Assembly: GCF_007565055.1 (NCBI RefSeq)
Contig: NC_044559.1
Coordinates: 37,559,546-37,623,545 of the forward strand
DNA from: Rhinopithecus roxellana
Taxonomy: Eukaryota; Chordata; Mammalia; Primates; Cercopithecidae
DNA: 64,000 bases
Direction of reading: 5' to 3'
Position numbers and translations under genes: made by a program. Shown here piece after piece: positions 56,501 through 63,718 of the stretch (positions are counted from its first letter, which is position 1; every line of letters starts with the position of its first letter). Under the pieces are notes generated by a model. It was not told the origin of the DNA. It ran no database searches and was given only the letters and a program-made list of their open reading frames with translations.

Positions 56501-59307
56501 CCTCCTGTGTAGCTGGGATTACAGGCAGCAGCACCACTCCCAGCTAATTTTTGTATTTTTAGTATAGGCAGGATTTCACCATGTTGGTCAGGCTAGTCTC
56601 AAACTGACCTCAAGTGATTCACCCACCTCGACCTTCCAAAGTGCTGAAATTACAGGCGTGAGCCACTGTGCCCAGCCTGAAATGCACTTTAAACATAAAA
56701 ACACAAATAGATTTCTCAATGTGAAAGAACCGAATGTGATACAGTTAATCATTAGAAAAATGCAAATTAAGAACAGAATGAGATACCACCTATTTAAATG
56801 GCCAAAATTAAGATTGATAATACCAACTCTTGTGAAGGACTATCATACAGTGCTGATGGGAATATAAAAAGGATACAACTACTTTGGAAAGCACCTTAAC
56901 AGTTTCTTAAAAAGCCAAACATGCATCTAGCTGAGTCAGCGATTTCGGTCTTCACTCTTTACCCATGAGGCAAGAACACATATGATTATACAAAAGATTT
57001 GTACATGAATGTTTATAGCAATTTTTTTTTTGAGACAGAGTCTTGCTCTGTCACCCAGGCTGGAGTGCCATGGCACAATCTTGGCTCACCGCAACCTCCT
57101 TCTCCTGGGTTCAAGTGATTCTCCTGCCTCGGCCTCCCCAGTAGCTGGGATTACAGGCATGCACCACCATGTCCAGCTAATTTTTGTATTTTTAGTTGAG
57201 ACGAGTTTTCGTCATGTTGGCCAGGCTGGTCTTGAACCCCTGACCACAGGTGATCCACCTGCTTTGGCCTCCCAAAGTGCTGGGATTATGTGGGTGAGCC
57301 ACTGCGCCTGGGCCTATAGCAGCTTTTATTGTAACAGCCGAGAAGTAGAAACAATCCAAATGTCTACCAAAAGAGGAATAGATAAACAAACTATGGTCTG
57401 TCCATACAATGGAATATTACTCAGCAGTGACAAGGAATCAACTAATGGTACACTCAACCATATGGATGAATCTTGAGATAATTATACTGAATGAAAAGCT
57501 AGACAAGAGTGCATACACCTTAGATTCCATTTATATAAAATTCCAGACAATTCAAACTACTCTATAGTGACAGCAGAGCAGTGGTTGCCTGGGAGGAGTG
57601 AATATTGGAGGGAATGGGAAGAAGCAATTACAAAGGGGAAGAAAGACAATTGGGGAGATGATAGATATGTTTATAACTTTGATTTTGGTGATGGTTTCAG
57701 AGGTGTATGTTGTGTGTGTGAAAACGTATCAATTTAAATATGTACAGTTTATTCCAGGTAAATTAAAGCTGAATAAAGCTGTTAAAACAAAAATGTATAT
57801 CCTATGAGGTAGTTTCATTGTCCTTACTTTATGGATAATTAGATGAAGAGACCGTTTCTGAATTTCTGTGCAGGAAGTTTGACTCTACAAAATTCTTAAC
57901 TACTACAAAACAAATTCAGTTCACCTTTAATCATATATAAATATTGGTGCCTTTCATTTCTTGTGTCCCTGATTGATAACTGTTTTAACCTTTAACTTCC
58001 TATTTGTGAGGCTGCCAGTCATTGAGGAAGTGAGCGTGAAGGGAAAAAATACATTTTCTGAGCACGTTTTTCCATGCCTGATACTTTACATATGCTAAGG
58101 TATTTTATTAAAGAAAAATATTCCAAAGCATCCTAAGTATTATTCGGCCTTTTCTTTCTTCCCTTCCTCCCTCCCTCCCTCCTTACCTCCCTTCCTCCTT
58201 CCCTTCCCTCTTTCCTTTCCTCCTTCCCTTCCCTCTTTCCTTCCCTCCATCCCTCCCTCCCTCCTTCCCTCCCTCCCTCCCTCCCTCCTTTCTTTCCTTT
58301 CCTTCTTTCCTTCCTCCCCTTCCTTCCTTCTTCTCTTCTTTCTTTCTTTCTCTTTCTTTCTTTCTCTTTCTTTCTTTCCTTCCTTCCTTCCTTCCCTCCC
58401 TCCCTCCCTTCTTTCTTTTCCTTCCTTCCTTCCCTCCCTCCCTTCTTTCCTCCTTCCTTCCTTCCTTCTTCTCTTCTCCTTTCCTCCCTTCCTTCCTTCC
58501 TTCCTTTCTTTCTTTCTTCCTTTCCTTTCCTTTCCTTTCTTTCTTTCCTTCTTTCTTCTTTCTCTTTCTTTCTTTCTTTCTCCTTCCTTCCTTCTTTTCT
58601 TTCCTTTATTTGATGCACATATGAAAAGAAGGCATATTATTCAGTCTTAATGAGAAAAGTTTGTCATTTCAATTCCAATATTGAATTTTTTTTTTTTTTT
58701 TTTTTTTTTGAGGCGAAGTCTCGCTCTGTCGCCCGGACTGGAGTGCAGTGGCCGGATCTCAGCTCACTGCAAGCTCCGCCTCCCGGGTTTGCGCCATTCT
58801 CCCGCCTCAGCCTCCCGAGTAGCTGGGACTACAGGCGCCCGCCACCTATTGAATTAAAATAATGGTTAGCCAACATAATACCAGAAATTAGTTTTTATAC
58901 ACTGGGCTGATTTCTTATGATGGTGACTCTGCTGTTGCTCAGTTGCATTTTTTGATATGGGCTAAGTATTCAGTGACTGCTCATGACAAATGAGTCTTTC
59001 TTTTTCTTTGGGGTGTCTATTGACAGCTTCACTCTCTGCTGTTGCACAACCAGAAAATTACACTGGAAAGGAGAATTCATTCCTTTATGTAGAAGAGGTC
59101 TTCCCTAGGCCATTGTCTGATCTCCAGCATAGGGTGTGGCCTTCCCTCAGACTGGGAGGTTGGGGGCAGAGGTTGTCCTCATTGTCACACTCCAGATGTG
59201 TGCCAGGAAGAGGAGGTGACTTTGTGTTGTTTTCTCTCTACAGGTTCAACTTCTGTAGTGCAGAAACCGTCAGGGAGGATGTTCTGCTCACCCTCACACC
59301 GTGTTAG
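36279..59307 (+). CDS. PNLIP: PNLIP, pancreatic triacylglycerol lipase (12 coding exons)
   Basis: This gene encodes the secreted acinar lipase that, with colipase, cleaves the sn-1 and sn-3 esters of dietary triglyceride in the duodenum. Coding exons: 36279-36324, 37779-37933, 38563-38685, 41302-41436, 44473-44584, 45951-46070, 46161-46280, 46773-46891, 49798-49927, 51072-51180, 52126-52290, 59244-59307. They sum to 1398 nt (465 aa plus stop), the length of human PNLIP. Visible in the translation: signal peptide 1-16; oxyanion-region HGF at 92-94; nucleophile elbow GHSLG with Ser169; Asp193 in LDPAEP; His280 in CNHL; lid between Cys254 and Cys278; sequon N183-G-T; PLAT/C2 domain about 355-465; and twelve cysteines at the expected disulfide positions. 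Every intron is GT-AG and no exon is broken. The start is the ATG directly after the exon 2 acceptor, followed by a hydrophobic leader. PNLIPRP1/2/3 are the nearest relatives, but the residues match PNLIP far better (about 95% to human by recalled comparison). Confidence 0.98.
36495..36645. mobile_element. Palindromic MITE in PNLIP intron 2
   Basis: Perfect 18-bp inverted arms AAATTTGAATTTCAGATA at 36513-36530 and its complement at 36593-36610, with a 62-bp loop. The pattern fits a common hairpin-like mammalian MITE. Confidence 0.8.
36940..37229 (-). mobile_element. AluY-like, PNLIP intron 2
   Basis: Antisense with a TTTTTG-rich tail. The final 25 or so bases (the Alu 5' end) are missing after GATTACAGGC. 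Confidence 0.9.
37779..37933 (+). CDS. PNLIP: PNLIP coding exon 3 (mature N-terminus)
   Basis: The exon is 155 nt (acceptor TTGCAG, donor CAA|GTAAGA) and encodes Gly16 to Gln67. The mature enzyme begins KEVCYERLGC with the Cys20-Cys26 pair, followed by the WSGI, RPLHILPW and DVNTRFLLYTNENPNNFQ blocks that are diagnostic of pancreatic lipases. Confidence 0.97.
38563..38685 (+). CDS. PNLIP: PNLIP coding exon 4 (oxyanion region)
   Basis: The exon is 123 nt, phase 0, and encodes residues 68-108. It carries TRFIIHGFIDKGEENW; the HGF at 92-94 supplies the oxyanion-hole phenylalanine known from the family (Phe94 here). Cys107 pairs with Cys118 in the next exon. Acceptor AACAG, donor GAG|GTGAGA. Confidence 0.97.
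39404..39719 (+). mobile_element. AluS-like, PNLIP intron 4
   Basis: Sense with an A run over 30 bases. Target duplication AAGAAAGACACA on both sides. Confidence 0.92.
40285..40572 (-). mobile_element. AluY-like, PNLIP intron 4
   Basis: Antisense. Perfect 17-bp target duplication TATTCTCAAATTCTTTT at 40268 and 40573. Confidence 0.95.
41302..41436 (+). CDS. PNLIP: PNLIP coding exon 5
   Basis: The exon is 135 nt, phase 0, and encodes residues 109-153, including VNCICVDWKGGSRTGYTQA, which packs around the active site. Acceptor CACCAG, donor AAG|GTAATT. The final residues read VEVLK, where human reads VEFLQ by recall. Confidence 0.97.
41644..41965 (+). mobile_element. AluY-like with (AAAAT)n tail, PNLIP intron 5
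   Basis: Sense Alu. The tail has expanded into a pentanucleotide (AAAAT) microsatellite of about nine units (41921-41965). AATAAACTAGTT flanks both sides. Confidence 0.92.
43016..43345 (+). mobile_element. AluY-like, PNLIP intron 5
   Basis: Sense Alu with a (AAAT)n-type tail inside the Tigger element. Confidence 0.9.
43543..44150 (-). mobile_element. AluS interrupted by a second Alu, PNLIP intron 5
   Basis: The outer antisense Alu occupies 43543-43721 and 44016-44150. Its middle is split by the Alu 43722-44015 at the AATTTTT site (AATTTTTGT / AATTTTTTT). Confidence 0.9.
43722..44015 (-). mobile_element. AluY-like nested in AluS
   Basis: Antisense with a (TTTG)n tail, inserted in the outer Alu. 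Confidence 0.9.
44473..44584 (+). CDS. PNLIP: PNLIP coding exon 6 (catalytic serine)
   Basis: The exon is 112 nt and encodes residues 154-190 plus one base of Gly191. It holds the nucleophile elbow GHSLG with Ser169 and the N-glycosylation sequon Asn183-Gly-Thr. The acceptor is TTACAG. The donor CAG|GTTGGT departs from consensus at +3 and +4. A Tigger-type transposon ends only 38 bp upstream. Confidence 0.97.
44617..44730 (+). mobile_element. Alu left-monomer fragment (FLAM/AluJ-like), PNLIP intron 6
   Basis: 'gaggccagaggatctcttgagcccagcagtttgagg' followed by an A/GTAA-rich tail. Confidence 0.75.
44731..45950. other. PNLIP intron 6, unique part
   Basis: No repeat recognised. Confidence 0.5.
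45951..46070 (+). CDS. PNLIP: PNLIP coding exon 7 (catalytic aspartate)
   Basis: The exon is 120 nt and encodes the end of Gly191 through Leu230 plus one base. Asp193 in LDPAEP is the acid of the triad. Acceptor CTCTAG, donor TTGG|GTGAGT. Confidence 0.97.
46161..46280 (+). CDS. PNLIP: PNLIP coding exon 8 (lid)
   Basis: The exon is 120 nt, only 90 bp after exon 7, and encodes the end of Gly231 through Glu270. It contains most of the lid loop that starts at Cys254 and covers the active site until colipase and bile salts open it. Trp269 lies at its hinge. Acceptor TTCAG, donor GAAG|GTAGAA. Confidence 0.97.
46773..46891 (+). CDS. PNLIP: PNLIP coding exon 9 (lid end, catalytic histidine)
   Basis: The exon is 119 nt and encodes the end of Gly271 through Ala310. 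It closes the lid disulfide at Cys278 and supplies catalytic His280. The acceptor is weak: AAG instead of YAG with a short, interrupted pyrimidine stretch. The reading frame and match to PNLIP leave little doubt it is used. Donor GCA|GTAAGT. Confidence 0.96.
47370..47465 (-). mobile_element. L1PA 3' end fragment, PNLIP intron 9
   Basis: 'actttaagttccaggatac...gtgcaggtttgttacacaggtaa' is the antisense L1 3' tail. Confidence 0.8.
47466..48745. other. PNLIP intron 9, unassigned
   Basis: No gene seen. 48050-48720 has the GC texture of an old LTR-like repeat, but I cannot name it. A 124-codon open stretch at 48197-48571 shows no known motif. Confidence 0.4.
48746..49040 (+). mobile_element. AluY-like, PNLIP intron 9
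   Basis: Sense with a short A tail. Confidence 0.9.
49182..49215 (+). repeat. (CA)n microsatellite
   Basis: About 17 CA units in PNLIP intron 9; a likely polymorphic marker. Confidence 0.95.
49255..49567 (-). mobile_element. AluS-like, PNLIP intron 9
   Basis: Antisense, flanked by TCATTGTATG / TCACTGTATG. Confidence 0.9.
49798..49927 (+). CDS. PNLIP: PNLIP coding exon 10
   Basis: The exon is 130 nt and encodes residues 311-353 plus one base of Arg354. It is rich in cysteine (KCFPCPSEGC) and leads through GHYADRY and FYLDTGDASNFA to the junction with the C-terminal PLAT domain. Acceptor CACTAG, donor GCAC|GTAAGT. Confidence 0.97.
51072..51180 (+). CDS. PNLIP: PNLIP coding exon 11 (PLAT domain start)
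   Basis: The exon is 109 nt and encodes WRYKVSVTLSGKKVTGHVLV and the following beta strands of the PLAT/C2-like domain, which docks colipase. Acceptor TTGCAG, donor TCAA|GTGAGT. An antisense Alu begins about 30 bp into the following intron. Confidence 0.97.
51209..51525 (-). mobile_element. Alu with internal 25-bp tandem duplication, PNLIP intron 11
   Basis: GTCTCGCTCTGT...CTGGA is present twice in a row (51226-51250 and 51251-51275, two mismatches). The element starts about 30 bp after the exon 11 donor. Confidence 0.9.
52030..52075 (+). repeat. (TA)n/(CA)n compound microsatellite
   Basis: Alternating TATATA and ACACAC in PNLIP intron 11, 50 bp before exon 12. Confidence 0.85.
52126..52290 (+). 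CDS. PNLIP: PNLIP coding exon 12 (PLAT domain)
   Basis: The exon is 165 nt and encodes 54 whole codons of the PLAT domain (GTLKPDNTHSNEFDSDVD onward) plus split codons at both ends. It holds several substitutions against the human protein as I recall it, in the NVIDLNLPSVG loop. Acceptor CTCAG, donor ACA|GTAAGT. Confidence 0.97.
53486..53838 (-). mobile_element. AluY, Old World monkey type, PNLIP intron 12
   Basis: Antisense with a (TTTA)n tail. Perfect 16-bp target duplication GAAAGTCTTGCTTTAT at 53470 and 53839. Confidence 0.96.
54183..54729. mobile_element. Pogo-type MITE split by an L1 tail
   Basis: Opens TACAGGTTGAGTG with 'tcatccaaaatgcttga' and closes 'ggatttagatgctcaaccta', a known Tigger-derived MITE pattern. 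An antisense L1 3' tail (about 54395-54705) sits inside it. Confidence 0.75.
54395..54705 (-). mobile_element. L1 3' tail nested in a MITE
   Basis: 'ggggtacaggtggcatttagttacatgag' and 'ctcccacatatcagtgagaacat' are antisense L1 3' sequence. Confidence 0.85.
55945..56239 (+). mobile_element. AluY-like, PNLIP intron 12
   Basis: Sense, with a small deletion in the right arm and an A26 tail. Confidence 0.9.
56383..56678 (-). mobile_element. AluS-like, PNLIP intron 12
   Basis: Antisense, flanked by AAATGTACTTT / AAATGCACTTT. Confidence 0.9.
56700..57800 (+). mobile_element. L1M ORF2 end and 3' UTR, sense, PNLIP intron 12
   Basis: 'atgagataccacc', 'catacaatggaatattactcagcagtg' and 'gcagtggttgcctggg' are old L1 3' blocks. 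Interrupted by the Alu at 57022. Confidence 0.85.
57022..57313 (-). mobile_element. AluS-like, PNLIP intron 12
   Basis: Antisense, flanked by TATAGCAATTTT / TATAGCAGCTTT. Confidence 0.9.
58145..58608 (+). repeat. Pyrimidine tract (CCTT/CTTT)n, PNLIP intron 12
   Basis: About 460 bp of C and T on the + strand, almost without a purine, made of shifting CCTT, CCCT and CTTT units. It is a strong candidate for triplex/H-DNA and a hypervariable length locus. Confidence 0.95.
58686..58847 (-). mobile_element. 5'-truncated AluY, Old World monkey type
   Basis: Antisense. Only the 3' half is present; target duplication TATTGAATT at both ends. Confidence 0.93.
59244..59307 (+). CDS. PNLIP: PNLIP coding exon 13 (C-terminus)
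   Basis: The exon lies 6.95 kb after exon 12 and encodes the last 21 residues and TAG. It ends in LTLTPC, whose Cys465 pairs with Cys449 (FNFC) in the same exon. Acceptor CTACAG after a good pyrimidine tract. Confidence 0.97.
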
Positions 59308-59365
59308 GAGACTACTGTTACCAATGAATTGACTTCTAATAAAATCTGGTGGTGATGCATTACAT
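59308..59365 (+). terminator. PNLIP: PNLIP 3' UTR and polyadenylation signal
   Basis: AATAAA lies at 59338-59343, only 31 bp after the stop codon, followed by a GT-rich stretch. The 3' UTR is therefore very short, as expected for this highly expressed digestive enzyme transcript. The exact cleavage position is inferred. Confidence 0.85.
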
Positions 59366-59856
59366 GCCTGTTTCTTTTGTCCAAAACCTCCATTGTTTCA
59401 AGTGAATCTGTTGGATAAAGTGACTAAACTCCAAAATTTGGAGTTGGTCAAAAGAACCACTAATGACTGTTAAATTTTGCTGCATATTTGACCTTAAGAA
59501 TGCTGTTTACAGGGTACTGTCATCATGTTCATTATTAATATTACTTATGCCATTCTTGTCACTTAAGGCAGTCTTCCATGTCCAAAATGACCCCCTCTTG
59601 GTGGGCTCACATGGAAAGACTCACAACTGCCACGTTTTCCATAATCTTTAAGTTCTGTGTCTGCTCCTAATCAGACATCTCAGGGGAAATGACACACAAG
59701 GAGATGAGGACTAGACAGATCCAATGTTCCCTAATAGGTCTACCTGGTCTATGTGGGGCTCCCTGAAACCTCTCACTTCTCCTGCAGCCTCTTTGATTTT
59801 TCTAAAGCACAAATAAATCATCCTCCCAGTTGTCCCCAGGACAGAATCCATATTCT

Positions 59857-59936
59857 TTTTTTTTTTTTTTTTTTTTTTGAGATGGAGTCTCACTCTGCTG
59901 CCCAGGCTGGAGTGCAGCAGCGCGATCTCCACTTAC
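59857..59936 (-). mobile_element. 5'-truncated Alu at the left edge of copy B
   Basis: A T run plus about 57 bp of Alu 3' end, joining directly to the first base of homology with copy A. Confidence 0.85.
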
Positions 59937-60284
59937 TCAAATTATTTACATATTTCTAAACTTAGTGAATTTTTTGAAAATACTACTTTTAGAACCCTAA
60001 ATCAAATTTTTCTTCCCCTTAGAGATGAACACTTGTGAAAGGATGCTGATAATGTTCAGAATGCGTGATGTAAGATAGTAGTGGAGACAATGGCAGAGAA
60101 TTGATGAATTTGTTAATTCAATAAGTGCTTAGAGAGTGTTGACAATGTGCCAACCCCTAGACTAATATCAGAGAACTAAAGTTGAAAATAAAGGTATCAT
60201 CCCTACCCTCATGGAGTTTTCTGTCTTATTTGATGTTTCTCAAATTGTGATCCACCTAATAGAAGACAGGTGATGAATTAGTTG

Positions 60285-60660
60285 ACTAGCACTGCATAGC
60301 AAATCGCCCCAAAACTCAGTAACTTAAAAACAATAATCTTGTATTATGGTCCTGTGGGCCAACAGTCAGAGCTGCTGATCTCGGCCAGAGTTGGCTGATC
60401 TTGCTTGGTCTCACTCATGTATTGGTGGTCAGCTTGTAGGTTGGCAAAGGGCTGGATGGTTTAGTAGGGCCTGTGTGCATTGACTTTCCTCCACATGATC
60501 TCTCATTCTTCAGCATGCTAGCCTATGCTATTGAACTTGAACTCCCAAGGGACCAAGGAAATGAGCATAAGCAAGGAAGATTGCTTGAGGGCTAGGCTCA
60601 GAAGTAGCAAAATATCATTTTCCCCGCATTCTATTGAACACAGCAAGTCACAAGGTAAGC
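60285..60660 (+). mobile_element. Unassigned old interspersed repeat (in copy B)
   Basis: Partner of 19028-19400 ('gactagcactgcatagcaaatcgcccc'). Confidence 0.45.
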
Positions 60661-62076
60661 ACAAATTCAAAGATGAATACACAGACTATACTTCTTGATG
60701 GGAGGAGCTAAAAAGTCATATTGCAAAAGGCATTGCTAGGGAGAGTGATAGGGAACTGGGACCATTTTTGTAATCAATCTAGGGGGTTTCTCAGTTTTAG
60801 TAAGGAATGTGATGGAAACATTTCTTTCTCTCACTTTTGACAAATCTGAGTTATAAAATCTATTAATACTTCCACAGAAATTCATTTCCTCTCTTGAATT
60901 GTGGTCATATGTGGTGCAGAGGCCCTTGACATTTTGCCTCAGCATCATTTCCTTGACCGAGAAGACATTTCTCGTGGGTGAATGTATTTTCACATCATTT
61001 GCAAGTAGTTGCTTACTCTAATGTGTTAAATGTGCATTTTATATTATTCCCATTCTATTAAGTTATATTCTCATTTTAGGATGTGAAAAAAAAAATCAAT
61101 GGCTTCAAGTGGTTCATTGAAGTGAAAAAGCAGCAATGAAAATACTAACACAAATACAATATCTCAGAGTAAGATCGTAACTGAAATAGTGGATAAGACT
61201 CATATGAAACTCCTCCCTATCAATCCTTGTATCTTGAAACAAGTGGAAAATGTGGGATACACAGCAATGATCAGCTAGACTTGGCTGATGCTAGATCTGA
61301 GATCATTTTCCTATACAGTATCCTGTACCCAACTCCCTGTCTGCATTGCTTTTAGTCATGAATATTTGCCCTAAGTAGAGTTGATGATGTTGCTGTTTTC
61401 ATAATATTTTCAAATAATATCTTTGTATGCTCAGATAAATAATTGATCTTTTTCTAAAACAAGCAACAAATAATGCTTTCCAGGATGAAATCAATTAATT
61501 TTGCAATTAAAGGTAGAAATAAACCCACAGCTATAGCCATTATTCAAAATTACATTTCTTGTAGTAAAAACTGTTGCAAATCACACCGTCACACAGAAGC
61601 CAAAAAACAAGCCAAAATGATAATGATACCTGTTATATTGGGGGAGAAAACGAAGAATATGCTATCAGCCAAATTCCCTTATCAGATGACCACCTTGGAT
61701 GTTACATAGTATCACTGGCATATTGTTTACTATCCGGAGTATGCTGGAGAGATGTCTCACATTACAGCTGGATGGCCCCATTCATGTGCAGACTTGGAAT
61801 TGGTTCCCAGCACACAAGGCACAAGGAAGAGTGCTTTACACATTTCACTTTTTTGTCTACTTGATCACTTAATTTTCATTGAACATTGTTTTGTGAGCCA
61901 TAACACAGACCAAAAACAAGGCACTGGGATCTACAGGGTTAGAACCCCAACTGTGTTTGCATCAGGGAAGAGTGTGGCTGTTAAGATATAAAAGGTAGCA
62001 AAGAATTCTAAATTTCAGAGAATAACTGCTGGGTGGTCAGCTAAATGCTGCATGTTCCTAATAAAATGTTGAAAGA

Positions 62077-62376
62077 GGCCAGGCACGGTGGTTCATGCCT
62101 GTAATCCCAGCACTTTGGGAGGCCGAGGCGGGTGTATCACGAGGTCAGGAGATTGAGACCATCCTGGCGAACGTGGTGAAACCCCATCTCCACTAAAAAT
62201 ACAAAAAAAAATTAGCCAGGTGTGGTGGCGGAAGCCTGTAGTCCCAGTTACTCTGGAGGCTGAGGCAGGAGAATGGCGTGAACCCAGGAGGTGGAGCTTG
62301 CAGTGAGCCAAGATCACGCCACTGCACTCCAGCCTGGGCAACAGAGCAAGACTCCATCTAAAAAAAAAAAAAAAAT
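62077..62376 (+). mobile_element. AluY-like in copy B
   Basis: Sense, flanked by TGTTGAAAGAG / TGTTGGAAGAG. Copy A has the empty site near 21580. Confidence 0.93.
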
Positions 62377-63229
62377 GTTGGAAGAGTGAAAATGGTAACT
62401 TCAATAGAAATCTCTCTTAGCCTCTACCTAGCCAAATCATTGTTTTCACTCATTTTCTCCATTCTTATGGTCACCTCCATTCTTACCTCAGAGACTACTG
62501 ATCATCTCATCTCCTTGAAATATTTTCTTCTCTTTGTCTCCAGGATACAACTTTCCCTTGGTTCTCCTCCATCTTCACTGGCTGTTCCTTTTCAAGTCTT
62601 CCTCATTTCCCTGTGCTTGTAGCGTTTTAAGGGCCTTAGGGTTTAGTACTTGAACCTCATCTAGACTAATGGCTTTATGTGAAACGGATGAACCCCAAGT
62701 TGATATTTCTTACCTGGACCTCTCTTCTGAACTACAGAATAACTGCCTACTCTCAATCTCCACTTAGACTATAAGAAGACATTTCATTTTAACCATGCCC
62801 AAAACTGAACTCTGGATCTCCACCCCAAACCTGCTCCACTGACATGCAGCCTTCTCCATCTTAGTTAATGCAATTTCAGCATTCTAGTTGCTCAAACAAA
62901 AATTTGGGGGGTCATCCTTAACTCATCTCCATTTCCCCAACTCCCGTCCAAATCCTATCAGTCCTATCTTCAAAATATATCTGGAATTTGGGCAATTCTT
63001 ATTATTTCTGCTGCTAGCATGAAAGAGTTCCGGGTCTTAATTATTCACAGGACCTATGACAGCAACTAGGAGTCATGCAGAAAATATACAACTGACAATG
63101 AAAGGCATGAGTGAATGAATGAATTACCAGGATCAAAATATCAAGAGAAGGTGAATTGATAGAATTATCCAGTTGTCAGCCACCCTTAACAGAATTCAAT
63201 TCAATGAATAGTTTCTGAGCACTTAGCAT

Positions 63230-63718
63230 GGGCCAGGCGTGTAAAATTTTTTCAGTTTTATTGAAGTGTATTTTACATACAAGAAAATGCACCCAATTTA
63301 AGAGTAAGATTCAATGAGTTTTAAAAAATGTATATATCCATGTATACATTCAAACTCTTGAAAAATGTATATGTCTACGTGTATAATTAAACATTTCCAT
63401 TATTTTCTGAAAACATTCCCCTAATTCACCCCCAACCCAAGCAGACGCTGACCTGCTCCCTGTCATTATAGATTAGTTTTGCCTGTTCTAGAATGTCATG
63501 TAAGGATAATAATGTGGTATACATACTTTGTTATTGTGTTTCTTTTATTTAGTTTAAGATCCCTGAGATACATCCATGTTGCTGCATTTATTCATAGTTC
63601 TTTTCTTTATATATGAGTGGTATTCTATTGTATTAATATAGCATAGCTTTTTTCCCTTCACCAGTCAGTGGACATTTGCATTTCTTCTATCTTGGGGCTA
63701 CTATGAATAAAGCTGCTG
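63230..63718 (-). mobile_element. L1M fragment, antisense (shared with copy A)
   Basis: 'ttgaagtgtattttacatac', 'gattagttttgcctgttctagaatgtcatg' and 'ctactatgaataaagctg' are the L1M antisense end. The middle and end match 23255-23500 and 27050-27100. Confidence 0.75.

Larger units (their letters stand above)
59937..63718 (+). repeat. Low-copy repeat copy B (downstream of PNLIP)
   Basis: Direct-orientation partner of 18655-23500 (offset 40.2-41.3 kb). It retains about 445 bp (62966-63412) that copy A lost at a truncated Alu, and carries its own AluY (62077). It lacks the Alu and L1 insertions of copy A. Its L1M tail (from about 63230) is cut by a MaLR LTR at 63719, so homology may continue past the window. 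Confidence 0.92.

Noticed and set aside
58133..58618. 161-codon frame rich in Lys, Glu, Arg and Gly on the - strand
   Set aside because: Translation of a pure purine tract; a simple repeat, not a gene.
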